Below are positions 1 to 7,283 of a DNA stretch of 18,729 nucleotides, one piece after another. Positions within the stretch are counted from its first letter, which is position 1. Every line of letters starts with the position of its first letter. The notes under the pieces were generated by a model. The model was not told where the DNA came from and did no database searches. It worked only from the letters and a program-made list of their open reading frames with translations. The DNA comes from Candidatus Sifarchaeum subterraneum (lineage in GTDB: Archaea; Asgardarchaeota; Sifarchaeia; Sifarchaeales; Sifarchaeaceae): NCBI GenBank assembly GCA_016292335.1, contig JAECRX010000111.1, positions 1-18,729 of the forward strand. Direction: 5' to 3'. A program made the translations under genes and the position numbers.

Positions 1-16
1 GACGCTCTTCCGATCT
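1..16. other. Illumina adapter remnant at contig end
   Basis: The first 16 bases (GACGCTCTTCCGATCT) are identical to the 3' end of the standard Illumina Read 1 adapter. Recognisable CoA-transferase coding sequence begins immediately after them. This is untrimmed library sequence and not part of the genome. It means that base 1 is an assembly end, so the first gene is truncated by the contig and not by biology. Confidence 0.95.
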
Positions 17-631
17 GACTACTCAAATTATGGCATGTCATCCAGGTTCAAGGCGGCAGCTATGGGCATACCATTTATTCCTGTGAGAGATCATGGGGGG
101 AGTTCAATGCAATACGTGAACAGAGCGGTGGCAACAAGGTGTCCTTTCACAGGTGAGAACGTGTACCTTTTACCTGCGTGTTATCCCGATGTAGGGATCA
201 TCCACGTCCAAATGGCGGACATCTACGGAAACTGTCGGATATTCGGTCCGTTCTGCACTTGTATTGAAATAGCTATGGCTGCCAATTATAATATTGTGAC
301 CTGTGAGATGATAATACCTAACAAGAACATAAGAAGGTATCCGAACCTCACAGAAATACCCTGGTTTGCAATTGATGCGGTAGTCGAGCAGCCGTGGGGA
401 GCCTATCCAGGGGCTTGTTGGGGCTTCCACTGGTACGATATGGAGCATTTGAGAGAGTGGGTAAAAGCCGGAAATGATTTCAGGAAGACGGGGAAGATAG
501 ATCCGTTGGAGGCGTACCTCAACAAATATATCTTCGAATGCGAAACGTTTGATAACTTCATAGGTAAAATACCCTATACGAGACTTATGAAATGTGTGGA
601 GTTAGATGGCCATCAGCCCATAATAACGTGA
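17..631 (+). CDS. Glutaconate-type CoA-transferase subunit A (5' partial)
   Basis: This is the alpha subunit of a family I, glutaconate-type acyl-CoA transferase, a cytoplasmic enzyme that moves CoA between acyl-CoA and a free carboxylic acid. The frame is open straight through the adapter, so the N-terminus is missing. The first internal Met is at base 35, and the residues before it (DYSNYG) already fit the family. Typical stretches are the GIPFIPVRDHGGSSM segment, a conserved HVQMADIYGN segment, and the later PWGAYPGACWGF segment. About 200 residues remain where the full subunit has roughly 300. The TGA stop lies 11 bases before the next start, and the stop region doubles as that gene's ribosome binding site (GAGGTGAT). 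The two genes are therefore co-transcribed subunits. The exact acyl substrate cannot be read from sequence. Related pairs include glutaconate CoA-transferase and the ring-opening hydrolase IpdAB. Confidence 0.88.
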   Translation, partial: DYSNYGMSSRFKAAAMGIPFIPVRDHGGSSMQYVNRAVATRCPFTGENVYLLPACYPDVGIIHVQMADIYGNCRIFGPFCTCIEIAMAANYNIVTCEMIIPNKNIRRYPNLTEIPWFAIDAVVEQPWGAYPGACWGFHWYDMEHLREWVKAGNDFRKTGKIDPLEAYLNKYIFECETFDNFIGKIPYTRLMKCVELDGHQPIIT

Positions 632-642
632 GGTGATGTTAG

Positions 643-1428
643 ATGGTGGAGTATAATCCATACGAGATGATAGCTTATACCAGTTCCAAACTTCTGGAGG
701 ACAAGACGACTGTATTTATCGGTACAGGTCTTCCGATGATCGCAGCTCTTCATGCTCAGAGGACTCATGCCCCGAATACGGTACTGTTATTTGAAGCGGG
801 TCCTGTCGGTCCCATCCTAGAGCTTGGTCTTCCTATTTCGGTTGGTGACACAAGAGCTGGCATTAAAAGTTGTATGATGAAGGGTCTATGTATGGTCTTC
901 GAACTCACTCAGAGGGGATTTATCGATTATGGCTTTATAGGAGGGGCTGAGATAGATCAGTACGGTAATGTCAATGCTACTATGATAGGAAACGATTACT
1001 TCCATCCGAGTGTGAGATTTCCAGGAAGCGGCGGTGCGGGGCATATGGCCGCCAACTGTGAGCGAACCATAATCATCATGCCCTTAGAGAAAAGGAGATT
1101 TTGTGAGAAAATACACTTCGTGACCAACATAGGGCATGGGGATGGCACCGCAGAATACAGGAAGCGTGCAGGAGTCCCTGGTAAGGGACCATGGCGAGTT
1201 GTGACACATATAGCTGTCTTTGGTTTTGACGAGACTAGCAAGAAGATGATGTTGTTAGAGGTGGCTGCTGGCTACACAGTGGAAGATATAAGGGGTAAAA
1301 TGGAGTTCGAACCTCTTATACCGAAGGAAGGCGTCAAACCTATGTCTGAGCCAACACCTAAAGACTTGCGTATAATAAGGGAAATAGACCAAGAGGGGCT
1401 ATTTCTAAAGAGGAGGATCAATGAGTAG
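643..1428 (+). CDS. Glutaconate-type CoA-transferase subunit B
   Basis: This is the beta subunit paired with the gene just upstream. At 261 residues it is full length for the family. The N-terminal part has the VFIGTGLPMIAA loop and then LLFEAGPVGP. Glu51 of that segment sits where glutaconate CoA-transferase carries its catalytic glutamate, the residue that forms the covalent CoA thioester, so transferase activity is plausible. The middle carries GGAEIDQYGNVN and the glycine-rich FPGSGGAGHMA segment, both family hallmarks. The ATG at 643 follows GAGGTGAT at good spacing. This gene and its partner look richer in G+C than the later core genes and lie next to a decayed gene and transposase debris, so the pair may have been acquired. 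Substrate is unknown. The usual pathway partners (a dehydratase or an acyl-CoA dehydrogenase) are not seen downstream. Confidence 0.9.
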   Translation: MVEYNPYEMIAYTSSKLLEDKTTVFIGTGLPMIAALHAQRTHAPNTVLLFEAGPVGPILELGLPISVGDTRAGIKSCMMKGLCMVFELTQRGFIDYGFIGGAEIDQYGNVNATMIGNDYFHPSVRFPGSGGAGHMAANCERTIIIMPLEKRRFCEKIHFVTNIGHGDGTAEYRKRAGVPGKGPWRVVTHIAVFGFDETSKKMMLLEVAAGYTVEDIRGKMEFEPLIPKEGVKPMSEPTPKDLRIIREIDQEGLFLKRRINE

Positions 1429-1654
1429 AGCATTATCATCAGCAACAAGACTTAAACGCCTTAATTTATTTTCAATTTGTGTGTTATTGCTTGCAAACAT
1501 CGTGTATATGAGGAGAACATATAAAAAACTTCAAAGTAAATCTGCTGTTGATCGTAGTTTTTCGGAGTTAGATACATCCCTTCAAAAAAGAAGTGACTCG
1601 AAACCCACTTCATTTTTAATTCCCAAAAAGTCACCTGTAGTCTCCTTTCTCTAA
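1421..1654 (+). CDS. Doubtful small ORF overlapping the CoA-transferase stop
   Basis: A 77-codon frame opens with an ATG that overlaps the end of the CoA-transferase beta gene by 8 bases, and GGAGGATCA stands just before it. The product would have one hydrophobic stretch at about residues 16-29 followed by a basic segment. I recognise no family. The sequence after base 1430 changes in character, and it leads into a degraded region, so this may be a chance frame created by a rearrangement. It is listed only because the start context is good. Confidence 0.2.
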   Translation: MSRALSSATRLKRLNLFSICVLLLANIVYMRRTYKKLQSKSAVDRSFSELDTSLQKRSDSKPTSFLIPKKSPVVSFL

Positions 1655-1833
1655 ATGAGAATCAACATAAGGATACTCGGTATTACCCGATAAGACGGAA
1701 GAGGAAAAGAAGGAAGAGGAATAGCAGTGGCAGCCTATTGAGACGACGGATTAGACATAATTGATTCTTATTCTCGGCTTCAACAGCAGCCTGACATCTT
1801 GGGTCTTAAAAAATCTCTGCGTATAAAGATTAA
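1429..1833. other. Gene-poor stretch of unknown origin
   Basis: Apart from the doubtful small ORF, this roughly 400-base stretch holds nothing I can identify. I read translations on both strands and saw only short frames. One minus-strand frame of about 30 codons crosses into the CoA-transferase gene and is probably chance. The position between an intact operon and a decayed carbamoyltransferase suggests a junction left by an insertion or deletion. Confidence 0.4.
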
Positions 1834-2676
1834 AAGGAGGATTGGATCACTACCCATGAATGGTCCATGAATGATATCAACGCAGTATTAGAATGGACGC
1901 GCTATTTAAAAGAAGGCTATTACAAAGGCGAAAAACCAAAACTTCTGCCAGATAAAACATTTCTTATGCTCTTTTATTCTATATCGACCAGAACGCGGAT
2001 CTCCTTCGAGACAGCGATGACAGAACTGGGGGGACACGCCCAATTTTTGGAGTCTAAAACAACCCTGTTAGATGCAGGCGAATCTATCAAGGACACTGCC
2101 AAAGCGATGGCAAGGTATGCACAAGGCATAGGAATACGCCTATTAGAGCCTGGCGTTGGAAACAAAGTGATTCGAGAGTATGCAAACCATGTAAAAATTC
2201 CAGTAATCAATATGGCTGATGACCGCTTTCACCCCTGTCAAGGACTTGGCGATATATTTACACTCATAGAAAAGATGGGAGATGTAAGAAACAAAAAATT
2301 TCTTGTTACATGGGCTTACTCCAACAATCCGCGATCCTAGTGTAGCGTCCAAAGCGCTATTCTTATTGCAACTCGTTTTGGAATGGACGTAACTTTGGCA
2401 TATCCCTCTGAGCATTTTGCCTTAGAGCCGACCGTCATTAAATGGTGCAAAGACAACGCTGATGAATCGGGCGGTAAATTTGAAATTAGTAATGATTTGC
2501 AGGATGCCTACAATTCGGCTCATGTAGTATTTCCACGTAATTGGATGACTGCTGAAGCATTTGTAAATGAATATAGTCACCTATATATTTGTAATAGTCA
2601 TAAGTGTGCAAACAAAAGAAGCACCTATGGGGAACAAAATAAACTTTTAGGCAAGAAATCACGCAAATCGAGTTAG
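1834..2676 (+). pseudogene. Decayed carbamoyltransferase of the knotted (YgeW-like) type
   Basis: This is a broken member of the aspartate/ornithine carbamoyltransferase superfamily. From the ATG at 1867, residues 40-44 are STRTR (the carbamoyl-phosphate loop) and residues 122-125 are HPCQ. The later TWAYS and TRFGMDVTLAYP segments resemble the knotted YgeW/acetylornithine-type branch and not classical ArgF. An in-frame TAG at 2338-2340 interrupts the gene, and homologous sequence resumes in the same frame directly after it. Family-like sequence fades near 2575, before the C-terminal substrate-binding part. Coding-like sequence (DWITTHEWS) also extends upstream of the ATG to 1834, where TAA closes the frame, so the original start appears lost. 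With an internal stop, no proper start and no C-terminus, this is very probably a pseudogene. IS630 debris follows it. Confidence 0.82.
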
Positions 2677-2734
2677 TTACGTCTATAAAGAGGAGAAAGA
2701 GTGGAACGGCAAAGAACGATGACATTGATCCAAA

Positions 2735-2880
2735 ACGGTTCAGAAATTCGCCCAAACACATGCCACTAGGGTGCAGTTGGTATACTTACGCCTTATTCTC
2801 CGGAATTGAATCCAACCGAAGAGTGCCGAAGAAAATCAGAATGTATGAGCCGAACAACCGGCTCTTTGCAAAAAAGATGA
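2735..2880 (+). mobile_element. IS630-type transposase C-terminal scrap
   Basis: One frame reads VQLVYL at 2771-2788. One base out of register it continues as PYSPELNPTEECRRK from 2791. Joined, these give the LVYLPPYSPELNP-type motif that ends the DDE catalytic domain of IS630-family transposases, with the last acidic residue in NPTEE. The join is restored by adding a single C after position 2788, so a one-base deletion has occurred. Stops lie upstream in the same frame. No intact transposase or clear terminal repeats are seen. This is an old fragment and probably connected with the decay of the carbamoyltransferase gene. Confidence 0.7.
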
Positions 2881-2961
2881 GCTGAATCGTGCAATCTTCT
2901 CCCTTGTTGCCCAGCACTCCTTCCTCCTAAATTTGTATAATTATTTGTTTCAGGGCCTATA

Positions 2962-2993
2962 TATAGGAACAAGAATTATTTCTCGTTCCTATA
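2962..2993. promoter_or_regulatory. Strong 14-bp hairpin upstream of endonuclease V
   Basis: TATAGGAACAAGAA (2962-2975) and TTCTCGTTCCTATA (2980-2993) form an inverted repeat with one mismatch in 14 pairs and a TTAT loop. It lies about 30 bases before the endonuclease V start. It could be an operator overlapping the promoter, a terminator for upstream transcription, or an end left by a mobile element. No long T-run follows, which argues against a plain terminator. Confidence 0.55.
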
Positions 2994-3024
2994 AGTATAG
3001 AAGATCTAATAAGGAGTAAAAGAA

Positions 3025-3711
3025 TTGAAAAACAGCTATTATCTGGATGAATTAAGAAAAATTCAGAAAGAAATCGCTAAAAAGGCGTTAATTGAAAATA
3101 AATTTGAACATTCAATTGAAACTGTAGGTGGAATAGATCTCGGATATCTGAGAAATAATTTTGAGTCGATAATTGCTGCAGGAGTTGTTTTAGATTATAA
3201 AACGATGGAAATTATCGAAAAAGAATTTCTTATACAAAAAGTAAACTTTCCTTATATACCTACTCTTCTTGCCTTTCGTGAAAGTCCATCAACAATTAAT
3301 TTAATAAAAAAATTGAAACATGGGCCTGACATCCTTATACTAAATGGACATGGAATAGCACATCCTTTATATTGTGGGTATGCAACACATGTTGGCGTTT
3401 TAACTGGCAAACCAACAATTGGTGTTGCGAAAAAAATCCTTTGTGGTAAATATTCTCATGAACCTTCAAAAAAGGGAGATGTCGAACCAATTTTTTTAAA
3501 AGGAAGAAAAATTGGTTTCTTATACTTATCAAAAAAGAATACCAGACCCATTGTGGTTTCCCCTGGTCATCTCGTATCTCTTGAAACATCATTAGAAATT
3601 ATTAAAAAATGTACGTACAATTTTAAGTTCCCCGAACCTTTGAGATTGGCCCACAATTTTGCTAATGAAATTAAACGGGAAATTAAGAAGAGCAAACTAT
3701 TTAAAAGATAA
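3025..3711 (+). CDS. nfi: Endonuclease V with Asn at a catalytic Asp position
   Basis: Endonuclease V recognises deaminated adenine (inosine) in nucleic acid and cuts the second bond 3' of it. The 228-residue length and the motif order fit the family: VGGIDLGY (Asp38), FPYIPTLLAFRE (Glu86 and the wedge Tyr), NGHGIAHP (107-114), IGVAKK, and SPGHLVSLE. Asp38 and Glu86 match two metal ligands. The third ligand, Asp110 in the Thermotoga enzyme and normally in a DGHGIAHP-type motif, is Asn107 here (codon AAT). In the bacterial enzyme, changing this Asp impairs cleavage. The protein may therefore be a weak or altered nuclease or an inosine-binding protein, or another residue may compensate. The start is TTG at 3025 with AAGGAG eight bases ahead. 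It appears to be a single-gene unit. Confidence 0.92.
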   Translation: MKNSYYLDELRKIQKEIAKKALIENKFEHSIETVGGIDLGYLRNNFESIIAAGVVLDYKTMEIIEKEFLIQKVNFPYIPTLLAFRESPSTINLIKKLKHGPDILILNGHGIAHPLYCGYATHVGVLTGKPTIGVAKKILCGKYSHEPSKKGDVEPIFLKGRKIGFLYLSKKNTRPIVVSPGHLVSLETSLEIIKKCTYNFKFPEPLRLAHNFANEIKREIKKSKLFKR

Positions 3712-3990
3712 ATATAATGGGGGGTTGGAATAGTTAAGACATATGGGCTTCAAATTGTATGATTACTTAAAAGGAGACTCATCTTTCGATATTTTCCTGT
3801 TCGCAAGTTTGTGAGAGTATGAACACAATGTTTAGAAACTTATGTCTTTCACTATAGTAGCCCTGCAGACTATTTTTATACAAGTTTTTGTCTTTACTCT
3901 TCACTTTTATTTTGTAATTACCTCATCTGAAAAAATTTTTCAACAAATCATAATTTGTAATTCCTATAGACCTATATTGAGGAGAAAGAA

Positions 3991-5586
3991 ATGGCTTGGG
4001 TGCCAGAGGAAATATCCCAAAAAAGTAAAGAAGACTTTGAAAAGACTTGGTTAGAAACTGCTAAACTATTGCCAAAACCGAAAATTGAATATCCGCTAGT
4101 AAAATTGAAAGTAGGAAAACCACATTGCATTTTTGAAACTGCGTTTAAGTTAAGAGAAGCGTTTCTTCGCATAGGATTTGATGAAATAGTTTTGCCTGTT
4201 ATCCTTGATGATGTAGAAATATATAAACAATATGTAAATGAAGCGCCTGCAATTCTCGATAGATGTTATTACCTCGCAGGGTTGTTACGCCCGGATATTG
4301 GAATTAGTGATAAAAAAATACAAGAAATAGAGAAATTTTCCCCAGGCATAGAGAAAAAAATCGACGCACTTCAAGACGTTTTACGCGATTATAAGAAAGG
4401 TAAAATCGAGGGAGATGACCTAGTCGAAATCATGTGTAAGAACCTTTCAATCTCTGATATAACAGCTACTAGAATTCTAAATGAAATATTTCCAGATTAT
4501 TTGGGACTTAATCCCGTTCCTACTCGACTTACTTTACGTTCACATATGACAACCGCCTGGTTTGGCACCTTAGCCGCTTTGCGATATCGGAAACCTCTTC
4601 CAATAAAGCTCTTTACTGTTGATGTAAGATTCAGACGAGAGCAACAGGAAGATCCCTCTCATTTAAGAGCTCACAGGGGCGCGTCATGCGTTATTATGGA
4701 TAAAAATGTAACTGTGGAAACAGGAAAGGTATTCACGGAAGGAATTTTAAGTCAAATAGGATTTGAAAACTTTAGATTCGTTAAGAAAGAAGTTACTGCA
4801 AAATACTATGCTCCAAATTCTGAATACGAAGTTTTTGCATCTTATCCAGAGGCGATAGGTAAAATTGGCGAAATTGAAGTGGCAAATTTCGGATTGTATT
4901 CACCAGTTGCCCTTTCAAACTATGATCTTGACATACCTGTCCTAAATATCGGATTCGGAGTAGAGAGAATTGCAATGATCACTTACGGATATGAAGATAT
5001 AAGAGAAATGGCATATCCACAGTTTTATGGCGAATGGGCTATATCAGACAGAGATCTGGCAGCCTTTGTTCAAATAGATAAAATGCCTTCTACGAGTGAT
5101 GGATTTGAACTGATGAATTTGATAATTAGCAAAGGACTTGAGTATGCGATGGAAAGTAGCCCATGCAGTTTTACAATTTTTGAAGGGAACTTTTTAGGAA
5201 AAAATATTCGAGTTGAAATTTTCGAACCAGATGAAAACTCTAAACTACTTGGACCTGCTGCCTTGAATACAATAATGGTTTATGATGGTAATATTTTAGG
5301 GGTTCCACCCACTAAATTCAAAGGACTAGTTGAAGAAGCTAGAGAGAGGGGGATATCCACAAGAATAACTTATCTTAGAGCTATAGCAGCACTTGCCAGT
5401 TCCAAAATTGAAGAAATAGTAATGACTTCGAATGATTCCATAACAATACGTGTGAAGGTAGCAAAATTACCCAGCGATATAAACATAAAAATCGATGAAA
5501 TCGGAAGGAGGTATATAACAAGTAAGAACAAGAAGATTGATATCAGAGGACCAGTGTTTATAGGAATAAGAGCTGAAACTATTTGA
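3991..5586 (+). CDS. sepS: O-phosphoseryl-tRNA(Cys) synthetase (SepRS)
   Basis: SepRS attaches O-phosphoserine to tRNA-Cys, and SepCysS then converts Sep-tRNA to Cys-tRNA. This is the indirect cysteine route of methanogens, Archaeoglobus and some uncultivated archaea. At 531 residues it is full length for this class II, PheRS-like synthetase. The SHMTT segment (184-188) is the phosphoserine-pocket motif. The motif 2 region is at about 208-233 (VDVRFRREQQEDPSHLRAHR), and GFGVERIAM (321-329) is motif 3 with its ATP-binding Arg. The C-terminal third is the anticodon-binding part. The start is ATG at 3991 with GAGGAG upstream. SepCysS and SepCysE are not in the window, and CysRS cannot be excluded elsewhere in the genome. 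The gene is followed by a T-rich tract and converges with the next gene. Confidence 0.96.
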   Translation: MAWVPEEISQKSKEDFEKTWLETAKLLPKPKIEYPLVKLKVGKPHCIFETAFKLREAFLRIGFDEIVLPVILDDVEIYKQYVNEAPAILDRCYYLAGLLRPDIGISDKKIQEIEKFSPGIEKKIDALQDVLRDYKKGKIEGDDLVEIMCKNLSISDITATRILNEIFPDYLGLNPVPTRLTLRSHMTTAWFGTLAALRYRKPLPIKLFTVDVRFRREQQEDPSHLRAHRGASCVIMDKNVTVETGKVFTEGILSQIGFENFRFVKKEVTAKYYAPNSEYEVFASYPEAIGKIGEIEVANFGLYSPVALSNYDLDIPVLNIGFGVERIAMITYGYEDIREMAYPQFYGEWAISDRDLAAFVQIDKMPSTSDGFELMNLIISKGLEYAMESSPCSFTIFEGNFLGKNIRVEIFEPDENSKLLGPAALNTIMVYDGNILGVPPTKFKGLVEEARERGISTRITYLRAIAALASSKIEEIVMTSNDSITIRVKVAKLPSDINIKIDEIGRRYITSKNKKIDIRGPVFIGIRAETI

Positions 5587-5677
5587 TATGTTTGTTGTTC
5601 ACTCAAAATGAGCTTGACCATTTTGGCCAAATCATAAAAATGCACAGAAAACTGATGAGGAAAATAATGATTTGATC

Positions 5678-5690
5678 GTTTTTATTTTTT
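5678..5690 (+). terminator. T-rich terminator after sepS
   Basis: The tract GTTTTTATTTTTT lies about 90 bases past the sepS stop, immediately before the stop of the convergent gene. Archaeal RNA polymerase stops readily at such T-runs on the non-template strand without needing a hairpin. No hairpin of note precedes it. Confidence 0.4.
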
Positions 5691-7016
5691 CTACACTTCT
5701 TTTCTTTTTCGTTTTTGGAGTAATCTTCTGTTCATCTTTTCTTGAAGCAACGTTCTTTGAAAACTCATTATATCTAATAGATTTTTTCCGCTTGTTTCAA
5801 TTTCAAAATCCTCAATATCTTCTTCTTTGAGACCTTGGGTAATATCTATAACTTCTTCTTCAGTTAAATCAAGACCCAAGAACTGCAGAAGGTGTTTCAC
5901 GCCAGTTTTCCCCGAATATTGTCCATATACCAATTTTCTTGTGTTTCCGACCATTTCGGGGGACATTATTTCGTATGTGGAAGGCGATTGAATGACCGCC
6001 GCTTGATGTGTTCCCCCTTTGTGTCTAAATGCATTGGGCCCCACTATTGGTGCCAATACAGGAGTTGGTATGCCCGAAGATTGTGAAACAAAATGGGAGA
6101 GTTCGGTAAGCATTTCTGTTTTCACATTTGTTTTAAAGCCATATAACATGATTAAGGCCATTGTGGCATCTGCCAATGAAGTTATGCCTGCTCGTTCCCC
6201 TAATCCATTAATACAAACATGAATCTGTTCTGCTCCTGCCTCAACACCGGCTAAAGAGTTCGATAATGCCATACCTAAATCGTTATGGCAGTGTACATCG
6301 ATGCTGATATCTGGAACCGCTTCTTTGATGCTTTTGACAAGATTATACATTAGAGAAGGGTGCAGACAGCCAAGAGTGTCTGGAAGGCTTAATATTTCTG
6401 CTCCTGCTTCCTTAACTGCTAGAGCAACTTCTTTTAGATAAGTTGGATCCGTTCTGCTTGCATCTTCTGCAGTAAATCTTGATTTTAGTCCATGATCCTC
6501 GGCATATTCCACAGCCACGATAGCTCGTTGGAGTGCTTCCTCTTTAGATAATCTTAGTTTATCTTTGAGATGTATGTCTGAGGTCGAAAGGAACATCGCA
6601 ACCCACTCTGCATCACAATTCAAAGCAACGTCTACATCTTGGGGTAAAGCACGTAAATGCGCAATGATTTTGGAATTTAAATTTTCAGCAATGAGTGTTT
6701 TGGTTGCTTGCTGATGAAGAGGGGAAACAATAGGTGAGATCTCGATCATATTCACTCCAAATTCATCTAATTTCCTCGCAATATCTAATCGTTGTTCTTG
6801 TGTGAAAGATACACCAGGAGTTTGTTCTCCTTCCCTCAATGTAGAATCCAACAAGTTCACTTTCTTTGAAAACGTATCAGGGAGAAAATGAGGTGGACTC
6901 TCAATATAAAAGGTTGCGTTGAATTTGTCATTGGGCGATGTATTTGTATTTGTTTTCAAAGAGTTAGACCGCAATAAAAATCCCTCATCCATGATATGTA
7001 AATTTACTATTGCCAC
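5691..7016 (-). CDS. Homocitrate synthase / isopropylmalate synthase family enzyme
   Basis: This DRE-TIM metallolyase condenses acetyl-CoA with a 2-oxoacid. Visible motifs are LLDSTLREGEQTPGV (Arg61, Glu62 and Gln65 in the active site), the HCH metal ligands at 242-244, NGLGERAG (270-277), and FRHKGGTH (330-337), the second signature. After the barrel, the TYEIMSPEMVGNTR and YSGKTGVKHLL segments match the short linker found in archaeal homocitrate synthases (LysS/AksA). No C-terminal allosteric domain of the LeuA or CimA type follows, and the protein ends in a basic tail. I favour homocitrate synthase over isopropylmalate or citramalate synthase, but this family is hard to assign. The GTG at 7016 gives 441 residues. 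The ATG at 6992 (residue 9) is an equally good start, and neither has a clear ribosome binding site. It is transcribed divergently from ribK. Confidence 0.85.
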   Translation of the reverse strand: MAIVNLHIMDEGFLLRSNSLKTNTNTSPNDKFNATFYIESPPHFLPDTFSKKVNLLDSTLREGEQTPGVSFTQEQRLDIARKLDEFGVNMIEISPIVSPLHQQATKTLIAENLNSKIIAHLRALPQDVDVALNCDAEWVAMFLSTSDIHLKDKLRLSKEEALQRAIVAVEYAEDHGLKSRFTAEDASRTDPTYLKEVALAVKEAGAEILSLPDTLGCLHPSLMYNLVKSIKEAVPDISIDVHCHNDLGMALSNSLAGVEAGAEQIHVCINGLGERAGITSLADATMALIMLYGFKTNVKTEMLTELSHFVSQSSGIPTPVLAPIVGPNAFRHKGGTHQAAVIQSPSTYEIMSPEMVGNTRKLVYGQYSGKTGVKHLLQFLGLDLTEEEVIDITQGLKEEDIEDFEIETSGKNLLDIMSFQRTLLQEKMNRRLLQKRKRKEV

Positions 7017-7059
7017 TGACTAGCCGAGTGAATAAAAATAGAATAATTCCATTTAAAAT

Positions 7060-7254
7060 TTTTTCGCACTTTAGGGTTCGAATTACATAACTTATTTATA
7101 AATAACTCGGATTTTTTAGTTCGATTTCAGTATATTTTATAAACTTTTTAAATTAAAAAGAAAGTTCCTTGTAAAAATGGGACGCTCTGCTTTTAACCCT
7201 CAAACTCCACAATAAACTTAATTAGTTACAAAGGTTTTATAATCGTGCGAAAAA
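7060..7254. promoter_or_regulatory. Divergent promoter region with a shared inverted 10-mer
   Basis: The sequence GTGCGAAAAA occurs on the plus strand at 7245-7254, about 30 bases before ribK, and on the minus strand at 7060-7069, about 50 bases before the divergent synthase gene. A TATA-like box TTTTATAA lies at 7235-7242 for ribK, and AAAGGT (7271-7276) is a likely ribosome binding site. A perfect 8-bp AT palindrome with a central A (CTTTTTAA-A-TTAAAAAG, 7144-7160) lies between the two copies. Two outward-facing copies could be binding sites for one regulator, but the match is short and in AT-rich DNA. Confidence 0.35.
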
Positions 7255-7283
7255 TTCATCGAATTTCATAAAGGTTCCCTAAA

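Noticed and set aside
2383..2676. Separate small gene starting MDVTLAYP
   Set aside because: It is in the same frame as the carbamoyltransferase fragment and continues it after a single TAG, so it is part of one broken gene.
3842..4054. Hydrophobic 70-codon plus-strand frame before sepS
   Set aside because: It overlaps the sepS start in another frame, has no ribosome binding site, and its hydrophobicity follows from T-rich DNA.
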